A stretch of DNA of 64,000 nt from Embleya scabrispora DSM 41855 (GTDB taxonomy: Bacteria; Actinomycetota; Actinomycetes; Streptomycetales; Streptomycetaceae): contig NZ_KB889618.1 in assembly GCF_000372745.1 (NCBI RefSeq), positions 62,001 through 126,000 on the forward strand, read 5' to 3'. A program made the position numbers and the translations under genes. The first letter of the stretch is position 1; each line of letters starts with the position of its first letter. The notes under the pieces are model-generated. The model searched no databases, had not been told where the DNA came from, and saw only the letters and a list, made by a program, of their open reading frames with translations. Below are positions 8,452 through 17,657 of this stretch, piece after piece.

Positions 8452-11400
8452 TCAGCCGGCCGGGGGCACGAGTTGTCCGTCGAGGAACTCGGTCAGCAGC
8501 TGCGGGGACGGGAAATCGAAGGCCAGCGAGGCGGGCAACGGGACGCGGAAGGCCGACTCCAGGCCGGTCTTGAGCTCCAGGGCCATCAGCGAGTCCAGCC
8601 CCAGCGCGACGAATTCGGTACTCGGATCGATCTCCTCCTCGTCCTCGGCGTGCAGCGCGGCGGCGACGGCGGCCAGCACCACTTCGGCCACGGCGGCCAG
8701 GCGCTCCGGCTCGGGCTTGGCGATCAGCGCGGCCAGGTCCGGTCCGGTGCGCCCGCCGGCCCGCTCCGCATCCGCTTCCGGACCGTCGGCGCCGACCAAC
8801 CGGGCATACAGCGCGTTGCGCAGCGGGCTCTGGGACAGGTACCGGTCCCAGTCCCACTCGCCGGCCACGTACTGCGTGTTCGGCCCGGACCACAGGCGGC
8901 GCATCGTGCGCAGCGCGCGGGCCGGCGAGAAGTAGCGCATGCCGCCGCGTTCCAGCTCCCGGGCGAGGTTGTCGCTCAACCGCGCGGACATGCCGACGCG
9001 CGACCACATGCCCCAGTTCGTCGCCCGCCCCGGCAGACCCTGCCGGGCGCGCCACGCGATCAGGCCGTCCAGGAAGGCGAACGCGGCGGCGTAGTGCGCC
9101 TGGGTCGAGCCGCCGACCACCGCGGCGATCGAGGAGTGCACGACGAAGAAGTCGAGTTCGGGGCAGTCCAGGCTCGCCTCGTGCAACAGCCAGCCGCCGT
9201 ACGCCTGCGCGTGCAACTGCTCGTCGATGGCCGCCCAGCTCAGGTTGCCGATCAGCGCGGAGCCCGCGCTGCCCGCGGCGTGCACGATGCCGGCCAGCGG
9301 TACGTCGCCGGCGCGCACGTCGGCGAAGAGCCGATCGACATCGTCGGCATCGCCCAGGTCCGCCCGGGCCACGGTGACCCGGGCCCGCTCGCGCAGCGCG
9401 GCCAGGATCGGGACGGCCTCCGGGGTGGGCCGGCCGCTGCGGCCGACCAGGACCAGGTGCCGGGCGCCGAGGTCGACCAGCCTGGTCGCGGTGACCAGGC
9501 CCAGACCGCCCAGACCGCCGCTGATCAGGTAGGTGCGATCCGGCCGGATCGGCGCGGCCGGCGCCGGGTCGGGGCGCTCGGGTGCCACGATCAGCACCGG
9601 TTGTCCGGCGCACCCGTCGCGGCCAGCGGCGAGCGCCTCGTCGGCCTCGTCCAGGTCGAAGGTACGCACCCGGATCGGCGGCAGCTCACCGCGGCGCACG
9701 GATTCGACCACCGCCGGCAGCACCTCCTCGACCAACCGGGTGCGCGCCTTCGCGGACAGCTCGGCCAGGTCGGCGGATCGATACCTCGCGTCGGGCCGTG
9801 TACCCGCGTCCGCGTCCGCGGCCGCTTCCGCACCCGAACCCGCCTCCGCAGCCGCTTGCGTGCCCGCTTCCGCGTCCGCACGCCCGTCCGCCTGCGGATC
9901 GGGCTCGGCGCCGGCGACCACCACATATCGGCCACTCTCGACCAGGCAGCCCACGCCGACCGCGGTGCACCCGCCGCCCGACTCGACGAACACCGCGTCG
10001 ACCCCCCGCCCGTCGGTGCGTCGCAGCACCTCCGCGGTCGGGTCGGCCAGGTCCGGCGCGAGTTCGTGCCGTACCCCCGCGGTCGACGGCAGGCCCGGGT
10101 CCGCGAGGCCGATCACCTCGAACCCGGCCCGGACCGCCAACGCGGTCAGTGCCTGGCCGACCCCGCCGGCCACCCGGACCAGCACGACCGCCCCGGCCGG
10201 GACCCCGTCCAGGGCCCGCAGCGCGTGGTGGGCGGCCACGTAGGCGGTCGGCAGCGCCGCCGCCGCGTGCGCCGGCACACCGTCCGGGGCGAGCGCGACC
10301 ACCTCGGCCGGCACCGTCACCGTGCGGCGCACGGTGCCCGGGTGATGCGCGACCACCGGGTCGCCGACCGCGAAGTCCACGCCGGCGCCGACCGCGACGA
10401 CCGTGCCGCTGCATCCGGAGCCCGGCACCGGATCGCCGGCCGCGGCCACCCGCAGGTCGTGCGGGTGGACCGCGGCGCTGTGCACCCGCAGTTGCACCTG
10501 GCCCGGCCCGGGCGCGAGATCCTCGGCGGGCACCGGACGCAGGTCCGCGGTTTCGCCGGACGCCGATGCGCGCAGCGCGAAACCGCCGTCCCATGAGGGG
10601 GTGCGCTCGCCGGGCAACAACCGGCGGGCGTAACGTCGACCGTCGCGGTAGGCCACCTGGAAGTCGCCCACGTCCGCGGCCCGCCACTCGTCGGCCAGGA
10701 CCGCGAGATCCGCGCCGGCGGGCAGGTCGATCAGGGTGGCCCGATGCCGTGGATACTCGTTGAGCAGGACGTGCCCGAACCCCCACAGCGTTGCCGCCGC
10801 GAGCTGCTCGCCGGTGCCCGGTCGGTCGCCCGGCAACCACTGCGCCCGCTCGGTGACCAGCCACAGTCGGGGCGCGCCACCGGGGCCGGAGGCAGTCAGT
10901 GCGGCCACCACGGCCGACAGGTCGCGGTAGTTGTGTTCGCACTCGCGGCGCAGCCGGCCCGCGGACATCGGCCCCTCCTGCGCATGCCAGAACCAGCACA
11001 CGTCGGTCACCGAGGAGTCGTCGAGCGCTCGGGCGAGCCCGTCGGGCCCCTCCGGGTAGGACAACCGGATGCCGGCCGCCGCGTGGGCGAAGACCGGCCG
11101 GGTCGGGTCGCCGCCCAGGAGCAGGACGTGCCGCTCCACCGATTCCGGGCCCGGCGTCGCCCGACGCCGCAACCAGCTCAGCCGATGCAGGAACACCGGC
11201 CGCCGGTCGGGTGGTTCGGGCAGCGCGAGCCGTACGTCGCGCAGCTCGGCGACGGGTGCGTCGCCGTCCAGGAGCAGGAGGTCGACCAGTCGGCGGTCCG
11301 CCCCGTCGGCGTTCACGCGGGCGACCACCCGCAGCCGCTCGCCGCGCGGCTTGCGGAACAGCCGCACACAGCCGAACCGCACCGGTGCGAACGCCGGACT

Positions 11401-14400
11401 GTGCTCGTCCGCGCCGACGGCGACCTGGAGCGCGCAGTCCAACAGCTCGACCGGCAACTGCTCGACGGCGCCGGCCTCGCGACCGGTCAGCTCACCGGTC
11501 AGCACGCCGTCCGGATGCCGGTGTACCCGGGTCGTCAGGCGATAGCGCGGGCCGTGCCGGCGGCCCACCGAGGCCAGGTCGGTGTACAGGTCGTCGGCGT
11601 CGACGCTCTCCCGGATCGGGCCGGGCAGATCGGCCAGGGCGCGCAGCGCGCGATCGGGGCGGTCGTCCTGCTGCGGCGCGGCCAGGAACGCGGTGGCGTG
11701 CGTGCGCTCGTCCTCGGCCGGGCCGCTGACCATCTCGACCCGGGCACCGCCGTCCGCCGACGGGACCAGCCGGGTGCGCAACTCGACGGCGCCCTCCTCG
11801 GGCAGCGGCAGCGGTGCGCCGATCTCCAGGTCGCGCACCGCGCCGTGGCTGTCGCCGTACACGACATCACGCAGCGCCAACAGCAGTTCGACGTACCCGG
11901 CGGCGGGCAACACGGGACCGTCCGGGCCCTGGTGCCCGGCCAGGCTCGCGGGTCGCTCGGCGGTGTACTCGGCGACGAATCGACGGGTGCCGGCGGGGTC
12001 GTCCAGCATGACCGGGACCGGTCGGCCGAGCAGCGGATGCCACGCCGCCCCCGGCGCCGACGCGCCCGCACCGCTGCCGGCCTTCCCGGCCACCGGCAGC
12101 CAGTACCGCTTGCGCTCGAACGCGTACGTGGGCAACTGCATCCGTGCCGCCGGGCGCCCCGCGTGCACGCCCGACCAGGACACCCCGATGCCGGCCGCGT
12201 ACAGCTCGGCCAGGCCGCGCAACACGGTGTCACCGTGCGGGTCGCGGCGCCGGACACTGGCCGCCCATCGGTGCTCCTCGGCAGTGGTGCACCGCTTGGC
12301 CAACGCGGTCAGCGCGGTCGACGGGCCGATCTCGACGAAGGCATGCCGGCCGCGCTGCTCGACCGCTCGCACCCCGGCCATGAACAGCACCGGTTCGCCG
12401 ATGTGCCGCACCCAGTAGTTCGCGGTGCCCAGTTCGGCGAACCGGCCCAGTGCACCGGTGGTGTTGGAGATCAGCGGGATCTCCGGCGGCCGGAAGGTGA
12501 TCCCGGCGATCGCCGCATGGAATTCGTCGAACACCTCGGCCATCAACGGCGAATGGAACGCGTGGGACACCGCCAGCGCGTCCACCCGCACGCCGCCGTC
12601 GCGCAACTTCGCCACCAGTTCGGCAAGTTGCTCGCTGGCGCCGGAGATCGTGCACTGGTCGGGGGCGTTCACCGCGGCCAGTGCCAGATCGGTGCGCCCG
12701 GCCAGCAGCGGGCGGATCTCCTCGGCGGGCAGTGCGACCGCGGCCATCCCGCCGGGCTTGCGGACCGACTGCATCAACCGGGCGCGCGCGGCCACCAGCG
12801 TCACCGCGTCCGGAAGCGAGAACAGGCCGGCCACCGCGGCCGCGGCGACCTCACCGATGCTGTGCCCGATCAGCACGTTGGGTTGGACCCCCCAGGACAT
12901 CCACAGCCGGGCGAGCGCGTACTCGAAGGCGAACAGGGCGGGCTGGGTGTACCCGGTGTGATCCAACAGCGTGTCGTCCCGGGCCCGACCCAGGATCAGA
13001 TCCCGGATCGATTCGGCCAGGTGCGGTGCGAATCGCGACTCGCACTCGTCCAAGTACGCGCGGAACACCGGGAATCGTTCGTACAGGGCGGCGCCCATGC
13101 CCGGATACTGGGCCCCCTGGCCACCGAACAGGAAGGCGACCTTGCGCACCGGGGCCGCGGCGGGCCGATCGTCCGGCTCGATCGCCGCGTCCAGCAGTTT
13201 GACCAGATCGGCGCGGCTCTTGACGACACCGGCCAGCCGGTGACCCAGGTGCGCCCGGCCGACGTTGGCGGCGTGGCACAACCGGCCGAGGTCGAGTTCC
13301 GGAGTGCGGTCCACGAACTCCCGGTAACTCTCGGCCTGCCGGCGCAACCCGGCGGCGTTCTTGCCGGACAGGGTGAACACGGCTGCGGAGCGAGCCGGTT
13401 CCGGGTGCGCAGCGGTGGCCGGTTCCGGGGCCTGCTCCAGCACGGTGGCGGCGATGGTGCCGGCGAAACCGAAGCTGTTGACCACCGCGCGCCGGATCGG
13501 CGCCCGCCAGGGCAGGCACTCGGTGGGCACGGTGATCGGATACAGATCCCACGGGATGCGGCGTGCGGGCTCGGTGAAGTTCAGGTGTGGGTAGATCGTG
13601 GCCGAACGCAGTTGCAGGACCGCCTTGATCACCCCCACGATGCCGGACGCCGGCTCCAGGTGCCCGATGTTGGTCTTGGCCGAACCCACCACCAACGGCT
13701 CCTGCGCGCTGTGCGAGTCGGCGAACACGGCGTTGATGGCGCCCAGTTCGATCGGATCGCCGAGCGGAGTGCCGGTGCCGTGCGCCTCCACGTACTGGAT
13801 GTCGGCCGGGGTCAGTCGGGCCGCCGCCAGCGCCGTGCGGATCACCTGCTCCTGCGCGGGCCCGTGCGGTACGGTCAGACCGGCGCTGTCGCCGTCCTGG
13901 CCGATCGCGGTGCCGCGAATCAGTGCGTGCACGGTGTCGTGGTCGCGCTCGGCGTCCGACAGCCGCTTGAGCACCAGCATGCCGCAGCCCTCGGCCCGCG
14001 AATAGCCGTCCGCCGACTCGTCGAACGTCTTGCAGCGCCCGTCGCTCGCGAGCATCTGGCCGTGCGAGAACATCACCATGAAACTCGGGTGGTGCACCGC
14101 GTTGACCCCACCGCTCAGCGCGATCGTGCACTCGCGGCCGCGCAACGCCTGCACCGCCATGTGCAGCGCGCTGAGCGAGGACGAGCACGCGGTGTCCACA
14201 CACACGCTCGGGCCGCGCCAACCCAGGAAGTAGGACAACCGGCCGGACATCGAGAAGATCGTGCAGCCCGCCGCCAGGTGCCCGTCCAGTTCCTCGTACG
14301 GCAACGCGCCCATGTACAGCGCGTAGTCGAACGAGCTCACCCCCATGTAGACGCCGCCGTCACCGCGTCGCAACGGCGTGGGGTCGATGCCGGCGTGTTC

Positions 14401-14751
14401 CAGTGCCTGCCACGCGGTCTCCAACACGATGCGCTGCTGGGGATCGATGTAGCGGGCCTCCTTGGGGGAGATGTTGAAGAACGGCGCGTCGAACAGGTCG
14501 AGGCGGTCCAGGAACCCGCCACTGTGCGTGCCGATCCTGCCCTTCTCGTCCGGCTCCCGCGCACTGAGGGCCGCGACGTCCCAGCGGTCCTCCGGGATGG
14601 TCCGGATGCCGGACCTCCCGGCCCGCAGGAAGGTGTCGAACTCGTCGGGGGATTCGGCCCCGCCGGGCAGGCGCAGACCGATGCCGACGATCGCGATCGG
14701 CTCGTCGCCCGGTTCCCACCGGGCATCCTTCTCACGGGGGTCATCCCACAT
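8452..14751 (-). CDS. single-module type I polyketide synthase (KS-AT-DH-ER-KR-ACP)
   Basis: 2099 aa. Domains in order: KS (about 17-440; DTACSSS with Cys189, EAHGTGTPLGD, NIGHLEPASG, so the C-H-H triad is complete); AT (about 540-860; GHSIG with Ser631, HAFHSP near 730, the malonyl-CoA signature); DH (about 925-1210; His940, later DCALQ); ER (about 1430-1730; GGVGQA cofactor loop); KR (about 1735-1960; GGLGGLG); ACP (Ser2054 in GLDSL). The KR lacks two tetrad residues: Gln1849 replaces Lys, and Phe1891 replaces Asn, while Ser and Tyr1887 remain. A roughly 40-residue Ala/Asp/Glu/Gly-rich insert (9780-9900) interrupts the ER. A lone fully reducing module with a free ACP, ligase and TEII suggests iterative use. 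Start at 14751 overlaps the ACP gene by 11 bp; AAGGAA lies upstream. Confidence 0.93.
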   Translation of the reverse strand: MWDDPREKDARWEPGDEPIAIVGIGLRLPGGAESPDEFDTFLRAGRSGIRTIPEDRWDVAALSAREPDEKGRIGTHSGGFLDRLDLFDAPFFNISPKEARYIDPQQRIVLETAWQALEHAGIDPTPLRRGDGGVYMGVSSFDYALYMGALPYEELDGHLAAGCTIFSMSGRLSYFLGWRGPSVCVDTACSSSLSALHMAVQALRGRECTIALSGGVNAVHHPSFMVMFSHGQMLASDGRCKTFDESADGYSRAEGCGMLVLKRLSDAERDHDTVHALIRGTAIGQDGDSAGLTVPHGPAQEQVIRTALAAARLTPADIQYVEAHGTGTPLGDPIELGAINAVFADSHSAQEPLVVGSAKTNIGHLEPASGIVGVIKAVLQLRSATIYPHLNFTEPARRIPWDLYPITVPTECLPWRAPIRRAVVNSFGFAGTIAATVLEQAPEPATAAHPEPARSAAVFTLSGKNAAGLRRQAESYREFVDRTPELDLGRLCHAANVGRAHLGHRLAGVVKSRADLVKLLDAAIEPDDRPAAAPVRKVAFLFGGQGAQYPGMGAALYERFPVFRAYLDECESRFAPHLAESIRDLILGRARDDTLLDHTGYTQPALFAFEYALARLWMSWGVQPNVLIGHSIGEVAAAAVAGLFSLPDAVTLVAARARLMQSVRKPGGMAAVALPAEEIRPLLAGRTDLALAAVNAPDQCTISGASEQLAELVAKLRDGGVRVDALAVSHAFHSPLMAEVFDEFHAAIAGITFRPPEIPLISNTTGALGRFAELGTANYWVRHIGEPVLFMAGVRAVEQRGRHAFVEIGPSTALTALAKRCTTAEEHRWAASVRRRDPHGDTVLRGLAELYAAGIGVSWSGVHAGRPAARMQLPTYAFERKRYWLPVAGKAGSGAGASAPGAAWHPLLGRPVPVMLDDPAGTRRFVAEYTAERPASLAGHQGPDGPVLPAAGYVELLLALRDVVYGDSHGAVRDLEIGAPLPLPEEGAVELRTRLVPSADGGARVEMVSGPAEDERTHATAFLAAPQQDDRPDRALRALADLPGPIRESVDADDLYTDLASVGRRHGPRYRLTTRVHRHPDGVLTGELTGREAGAVEQLPVELLDCALQVAVGADEHSPAFAPVRFGCVRLFRKPRGERLRVVARVNADGADRRLVDLLLLDGDAPVAELRDVRLALPEPPDRRPVFLHRLSWLRRRATPGPESVERHVLLLGGDPTRPVFAHAAAGIRLSYPEGPDGLARALDDSSVTDVCWFWHAQEGPMSAGRLRRECEHNYRDLSAVVAALTASGPGGAPRLWLVTERAQWLPGDRPGTGEQLAAATLWGFGHVLLNEYPRHRATLIDLPAGADLAVLADEWRAADVGDFQVAYRDGRRYARRLLPGERTPSWDGGFALRASASGETADLRPVPAEDLAPGPGQVQLRVHSAAVHPHDLRVAAAGDPVPGSGCSGTVVAVGAGVDFAVGDPVVAHHPGTVRRTVTVPAEVVALAPDGVPAHAAAALPTAYVAAHHALRALDGVPAGAVVLVRVAGGVGQALTALAVRAGFEVIGLADPGLPSTAGVRHELAPDLADPTAEVLRRTDGRGVDAVFVESGGGCTAVGVGCLVESGRYVVVAGAEPDPQADGRADAEAGTQAAAEAGSGAEAAADADAGTRPDARYRSADLAELSAKARTRLVEEVLPAVVESVRRGELPPIRVRTFDLDEADEALAAGRDGCAGQPVLIVAPERPDPAPAAPIRPDRTYLISGGLGGLGLVTATRLVDLGARHLVLVGRSGRPTPEAVPILAALRERARVTVARADLGDADDVDRLFADVRAGDVPLAGIVHAAGSAGSALIGNLSWAAIDEQLHAQAYGGWLLHEASLDCPELDFFVVHSSIAAVVGGSTQAHYAAAFAFLDGLIAWRARQGLPGRATNWGMWSRVGMSARLSDNLARELERGGMRYFSPARALRTMRRLWSGPNTQYVAGEWDWDRYLSQSPLRNALYARLVGADGPEADAERAGGRTGPDLAALIAKPEPERLAAVAEVVLAAVAAALHAEDEEEIDPSTEFVALGLDSLMALELKTGLESAFRVPLPASLAFDFPSPQLLTEFLDGQLVPPAG

Positions 14752-15097
14752 CGCTGGTTTCCTTGCCGGGTATGCGCGAACCGGGCGCACGTGCCGCCGA
14801 CTCTGCGGGTGGCGGGGTGGACAGGACGTCGGTCAGGTACGCGACGAGCTGCTCCACCGTCGGTTGACCGAACAGGATGGTGGCGTCGATGTCGATGTCC
14901 AGCGACTCCTCCAGCCGGGACCTGACGTCGTTGAGCCGAAGGGAGGTCAGACCGAGGTCGAAGTAGCCTTGGTCGAGCGGCAGTTCCTCGGCATCGTCGA
15001 TCAGCAGGATCTCTTTCAGGTATGCCACGACGAGGTCTTCCAGGGCGTCTCGGCGCTCGCGCCGACTCATCTCGCGCAGGTTCCGACTGGTATTCAT
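14741..15097 (-). CDS. stand-alone acyl carrier protein
   Basis: 118 aa, longer than a minimal ACP because of a Pro/Ala/Ser-rich tail after residue 92. The carrier core holds 'DQGYFDLGLTSLRLNDV', where the Ser of GLTSL is the phosphopantetheine site, followed by 'ATILFGQPTVEQLVAYL', the usual helix III-IV region. It is the first gene of the leftward polyketide operon, overlapping the synthase start by 11 bp, so stoichiometric expression is likely. It could carry a starter unit made by the AMP ligase or receive the finished chain. It faces the SnoaL-like gene across a 418-bp divergent promoter region. Confidence 0.9.
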   Translation of the reverse strand: MNTSRNLREMSRRERRDALEDLVVAYLKEILLIDDAEELPLDQGYFDLGLTSLRLNDVRSRLEESLDIDIDATILFGQPTVEQLVAYLTDVLSTPPPAESAARAPGSRIPGKETSDVG

Positions 15098-15212
15098 CGC
15101 CCTCAGGTAAACAGCCGTTGCTGACGCCGGGCTGATTCAGGGCTGATGTGGTCTCGGTGGTCGAACCGACCGATCCGGGCGGCGCCGACCGGGTCCGCGC
15201 CGGACACGATCG

Positions 15213-15251
15213 CGCGGATTTATTACCTCCCGGGTAGTCGACCCGGCTCTC
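15213..15251. promoter_or_regulatory. operator-like 39-bp repeat, copy 1
   Basis: This 39-bp block is 34/39 identical to 15371-15409, in the same orientation. Its centre is an imperfect palindrome beginning TTACCTC and ending GGGTAG, preceded by an AT-rich TTTATT. It lies in the divergent promoter region between the ACP operon and the SnoaL/MFS/P450 genes, so it may bind a regulator controlling both directions, such as the nearby SARP or XRE protein or an unlinked TetR/MarR factor. Confidence 0.5.
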
Positions 15252-15370
15252 GGCGCGCCGGCAGGCTCGGATCGGTGAAGTGGTGACGAAGCGGCGACGC
15301 GCGGCGTGGAAGTGGCGACGCGGCGGCGGTACGCCGGGGCGGAACCCACGAGCCGACGGTCCGGTCTCGA

Positions 15371-15409
15371 CGCGGATTTATTACTTCCGAGGTAATCGAC
15401 CGGGCTCTC
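15371..15409. promoter_or_regulatory. operator-like 39-bp repeat, copy 2
   Basis: Second copy, 158 bp from the first. It contains the better palindrome, TTACTTCCGAGGTAA (15381-15395), a 15-bp near-perfect inverted repeat around a central C. It sits about 105 bp upstream of the SnoaL-like start. Conservation of the flanks (CGCGGATTTA and CGGGCTCTC-type ends), and not only the palindrome, suggests a duplicated promoter segment. Confidence 0.5.
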
Positions 15410-15515
15410 TTCCGGTACCAGGCTTGAGCCGTCGGGGCGTTTTCCGCCCCACGCGAGGCCGAACCCCCGTACGCCCTCGTATTCAATCCCCCGTGTAGCC
15501 GTATGAGGAGTGCAT

Positions 15516-15896
15516 GTGAGCGAGATCGAAGCAATCGTGGAAAAGTACGTCGCGACCTGGGCGGAGCCGGACGCCGAGATCCGGCGGAAGAACATCGCCG
15601 AACTGTGGGCCGAGAACTGTGTCTACAGCAACACCGCCACCGTGTATCGAGGCCGTGACGGCATCGAGGAGGCGGTCACGGAAGCGTACGAGAACTTCGT
15701 CCCGAAGGGCTTCGGGTTCCGGGTCGCCAGGGTGGATGCCACCCAGGAGGCCGTGCGCTACCAGTGGGAAGTGGTCCCGGCGGCCGGCGGCGAGCCGACG
15801 ATGACCGGTACGCAGGTGGTCATCTTCGACGCGGACGGCCGGATGGTGCGCGACCACCAGTTCATCGACAAGGTGCAGGCCGACCAGGCCGACTGA
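15516..15896 (+). CDS. SnoaL-like / NTF2-fold small protein
   Basis: 126 aa cone-fold protein of the SnoaL/NTF2-like class: 'IVEKYVATWAEPDAEIRRKNIAELWAENCVY' (helix followed by a strand), 'GRDGIEEAVTEAYENF', and C-terminal strands 'VRYQWEVVPAAGG' and 'GTQVVIFDADGRMVRDHQFID'. Members act as polyketide cyclases, hydroxylases or isomerases, and many are uncharacterised. GAGGAG at 15505-15510 is best spaced for GTG 15516; an in-frame GTG at 15510 overlaps it and is less likely. It is the first gene of the rightward arm of the polyketide locus. A cyclase or isomerase role is inferred from fold and context only. Confidence 0.75.
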   Translation: MSEIEAIVEKYVATWAEPDAEIRRKNIAELWAENCVYSNTATVYRGRDGIEEAVTEAYENFVPKGFGFRVARVDATQEAVRYQWEVVPAAGGEPTMTGTQVVIFDADGRMVRDHQFIDKVQADQAD

Positions 15897-15913
15897 GCAC
15901 ACCTCGCCATCCG

Positions 15914-15965
15914 CCGCGCCGCGACCGTCTCGCGGGATCGGGTGCGGTCGATCCTCGCGGCGCGG
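15914..15965 (+). terminator. stem-loop after the SnoaL-like gene
   Basis: An 11-bp perfect stem (15914-15924 with 15955-15965, CCGCGCCGCGA / TCGCGGCGCGG) around a 30-base loop, 18 bp after the stop. Likely a Rho-independent-type actinomycete terminator, or an attenuator before the exporter gene. Confidence 0.45.
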
Positions 15966-16083
15966 GTCGATTCGGCACGGGTCCGGGTGTACCGCCCGTG
16001 CTCGGCCGGACCCCGCGCCGCCGTCTCCCGGCGGCAGCGAAGCGGCCGGCGGCAATCACGACACATCGATCGGGAGTTCGACC

Positions 16084-17547
16084 ATGTCGACCGACGCAAA
16101 CACCCGCACCGTCGCGCCCGGCGCGGCACCGGCGGCCGGGCCGGAGGCGGACCGGCACGCCCTGATCCGCATGCTCATCGTGGTCTCCGGCATGTTCATG
16201 ATCACGTTGGACTTCTTCGTGGTCAACGTGGCCATCCCGTCCACCCGCGCGGACCTGCACGCGAGCTCCGCGGCCGTCGAGTTCATCGTCTCCGGATTCA
16301 GCCTCGCCTACGCCGCCTGCATGCTCACCGCCGGCCGGCTCGGCGACCTGTACGGCAGGCGCCGGATGTTCGCCCTGGGCATGGTGCTGTTCACGGTGGC
16401 CTCGCTGGCCGCCGGCCTGGCACCGGACTCGGGAGTACTGATCGGCGCACGCGTGCTGCAAGGCGTCGGCGCGGCCGTGATGACCCCGCAGATGCTGGCC
16501 ATCCTGAACACCTCGTTCACCGGACCACAACGCGTGCGCGCGTTCACCGCCTTCGCACTGTCGATGGGCATCGGCGCCACCTTCGGCCAACTCATCGGCG
16601 GGGTGCTGATCCACCTGGACATCGCCGGCCTGGGCTGGCGCACCATCTTCCTGATCAACGTGCCGATCGGCGTCGCCTCACTGGTACTGATGCGCCGCTT
16701 CATCCCGGAGTCGCACGGCTCCGGCCGGCTCGGCCTGGACCTGCTCGGTTCACTGCTCGGCTCGCTCGGCCTCCTGGCCATCGTCTTCCCGCTGGTCGAG
16801 GGCCGCGAACAGGGCTGGCCGGCATGGTCGTGGGTATGCCTGGCGGCCTCGATCCCGCTGCTCGCCGGGTTCGCCGTCCGGCAGCACCGCCTGGAACAGC
16901 GCGACGAGGCACCACTGATCTCGCTGACCCTGTTCCGCGAACGGGCCTTCTCCGTCGGCGTGCTGATCACCCTGGGTTTCTTCGCCGCGATGGCCTCCTT
17001 CATGCTCGTGCTCGCGCTCTACCTCCAGGACGGCCACGGTCTGTCGCCGCTGACCACCGGCGTGGTCTTCGGCGCCCTGGGCATCGGCTATGTCCCGGCC
17101 GCGTTCGCGGCACCGGCGCTGGGCGCCCGCCTGGGCAAGCATGTGCTGACCCTGGGCGCGCTGGTGGTCGCGGCCGGATACGGCCTGCTGCTCGCCGCGG
17201 TCGCCGGGATCGGTGTCGACGGACCCTCGGCGTGGGTGATGCCCGGACTGTGCGTGGCGGGCATCGGCATGGCGCTGTTCATCAACCCGGTGACGCCCAC
17301 GGTGCTCGCCGGGGTTTCACCGAGCCACGCCGCCGCGGCGGCGGGTGTGTTGTCCACCGCGCAGGAATGTGGCAACGCACTGGGCGTGTCCGCCATCGGC
17401 GTGGTGTTCTTCGGTGTCCTGGGCCACGGCCACTCGCTCGCCTACGCGCACGCCTTCGAATGGAGCGTGGCGGTCCTGGCCGGCTTCACCCTCGTGGTGG
17501 CCGTCCTCGCCCAACTCCTGCCCGGACCCTCCGCGCAGGAGAGCTGA
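16084..17547 (+). CDS. DHA2-family MFS exporter (14-TM drug:H+ antiporter)
   Basis: 487 aa, the usual size of EmrB/QacA proteins. After a 30-residue hydrophilic N-terminus, hydrophobic segments follow along the chain, about 14 in total. Motifs: 'TLDFFVVNVAIPS' in TM1 (motif D1), 'GRLGDLYGRRRMF' (motif A), 'RVLQGVGAAVMTPQ' (motif B) and 'GQLIGGVLI' (motif C region). It exports hydrophobic compounds by proton antiport. Flanked by the SnoaL-like gene and a P450, it is the natural self-resistance or export protein of the polyketide locus. A GGGAG-type site precedes ATG 16084. Confidence 0.92.
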   Translation: MSTDANTRTVAPGAAPAAGPEADRHALIRMLIVVSGMFMITLDFFVVNVAIPSTRADLHASSAAVEFIVSGFSLAYAACMLTAGRLGDLYGRRRMFALGMVLFTVASLAAGLAPDSGVLIGARVLQGVGAAVMTPQMLAILNTSFTGPQRVRAFTAFALSMGIGATFGQLIGGVLIHLDIAGLGWRTIFLINVPIGVASLVLMRRFIPESHGSGRLGLDLLGSLLGSLGLLAIVFPLVEGREQGWPAWSWVCLAASIPLLAGFAVRQHRLEQRDEAPLISLTLFRERAFSVGVLITLGFFAAMASFMLVLALYLQDGHGLSPLTTGVVFGALGIGYVPAAFAAPALGARLGKHVLTLGALVVAAGYGLLLAAVAGIGVDGPSAWVMPGLCVAGIGMALFINPVTPTVLAGVSPSHAAAAAGVLSTAQECGNALGVSAIGVVFFGVLGHGHSLAYAHAFEWSVAVLAGFTLVVAVLAQLLPGPSAQES

Positions 17548-17553
17548 TCGACC

Positions 17554-17587
17554 TCGGCCCGGTGGCACGGGACACCCACCGGGCCGA
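17554..17587 (+). terminator. stem-loop terminator after the MFS gene
   Basis: A perfect 12-bp stem (TCGGCCCGGTGG / CCACCGGGCCGA) with a 10-base loop, starting 7 bp after the MFS stop and ending 70 bp before the P450 start. The P450 therefore probably has its own transcription signal or depends on read-through. Confidence 0.65.
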
Positions 17588-17657
17588 TGGTCGGCCACCG
17601 CACCCGCTCGCACCGCAACCGCGCGATTCGGTTCGACCCTTTGCGTGAGGAGGCACG

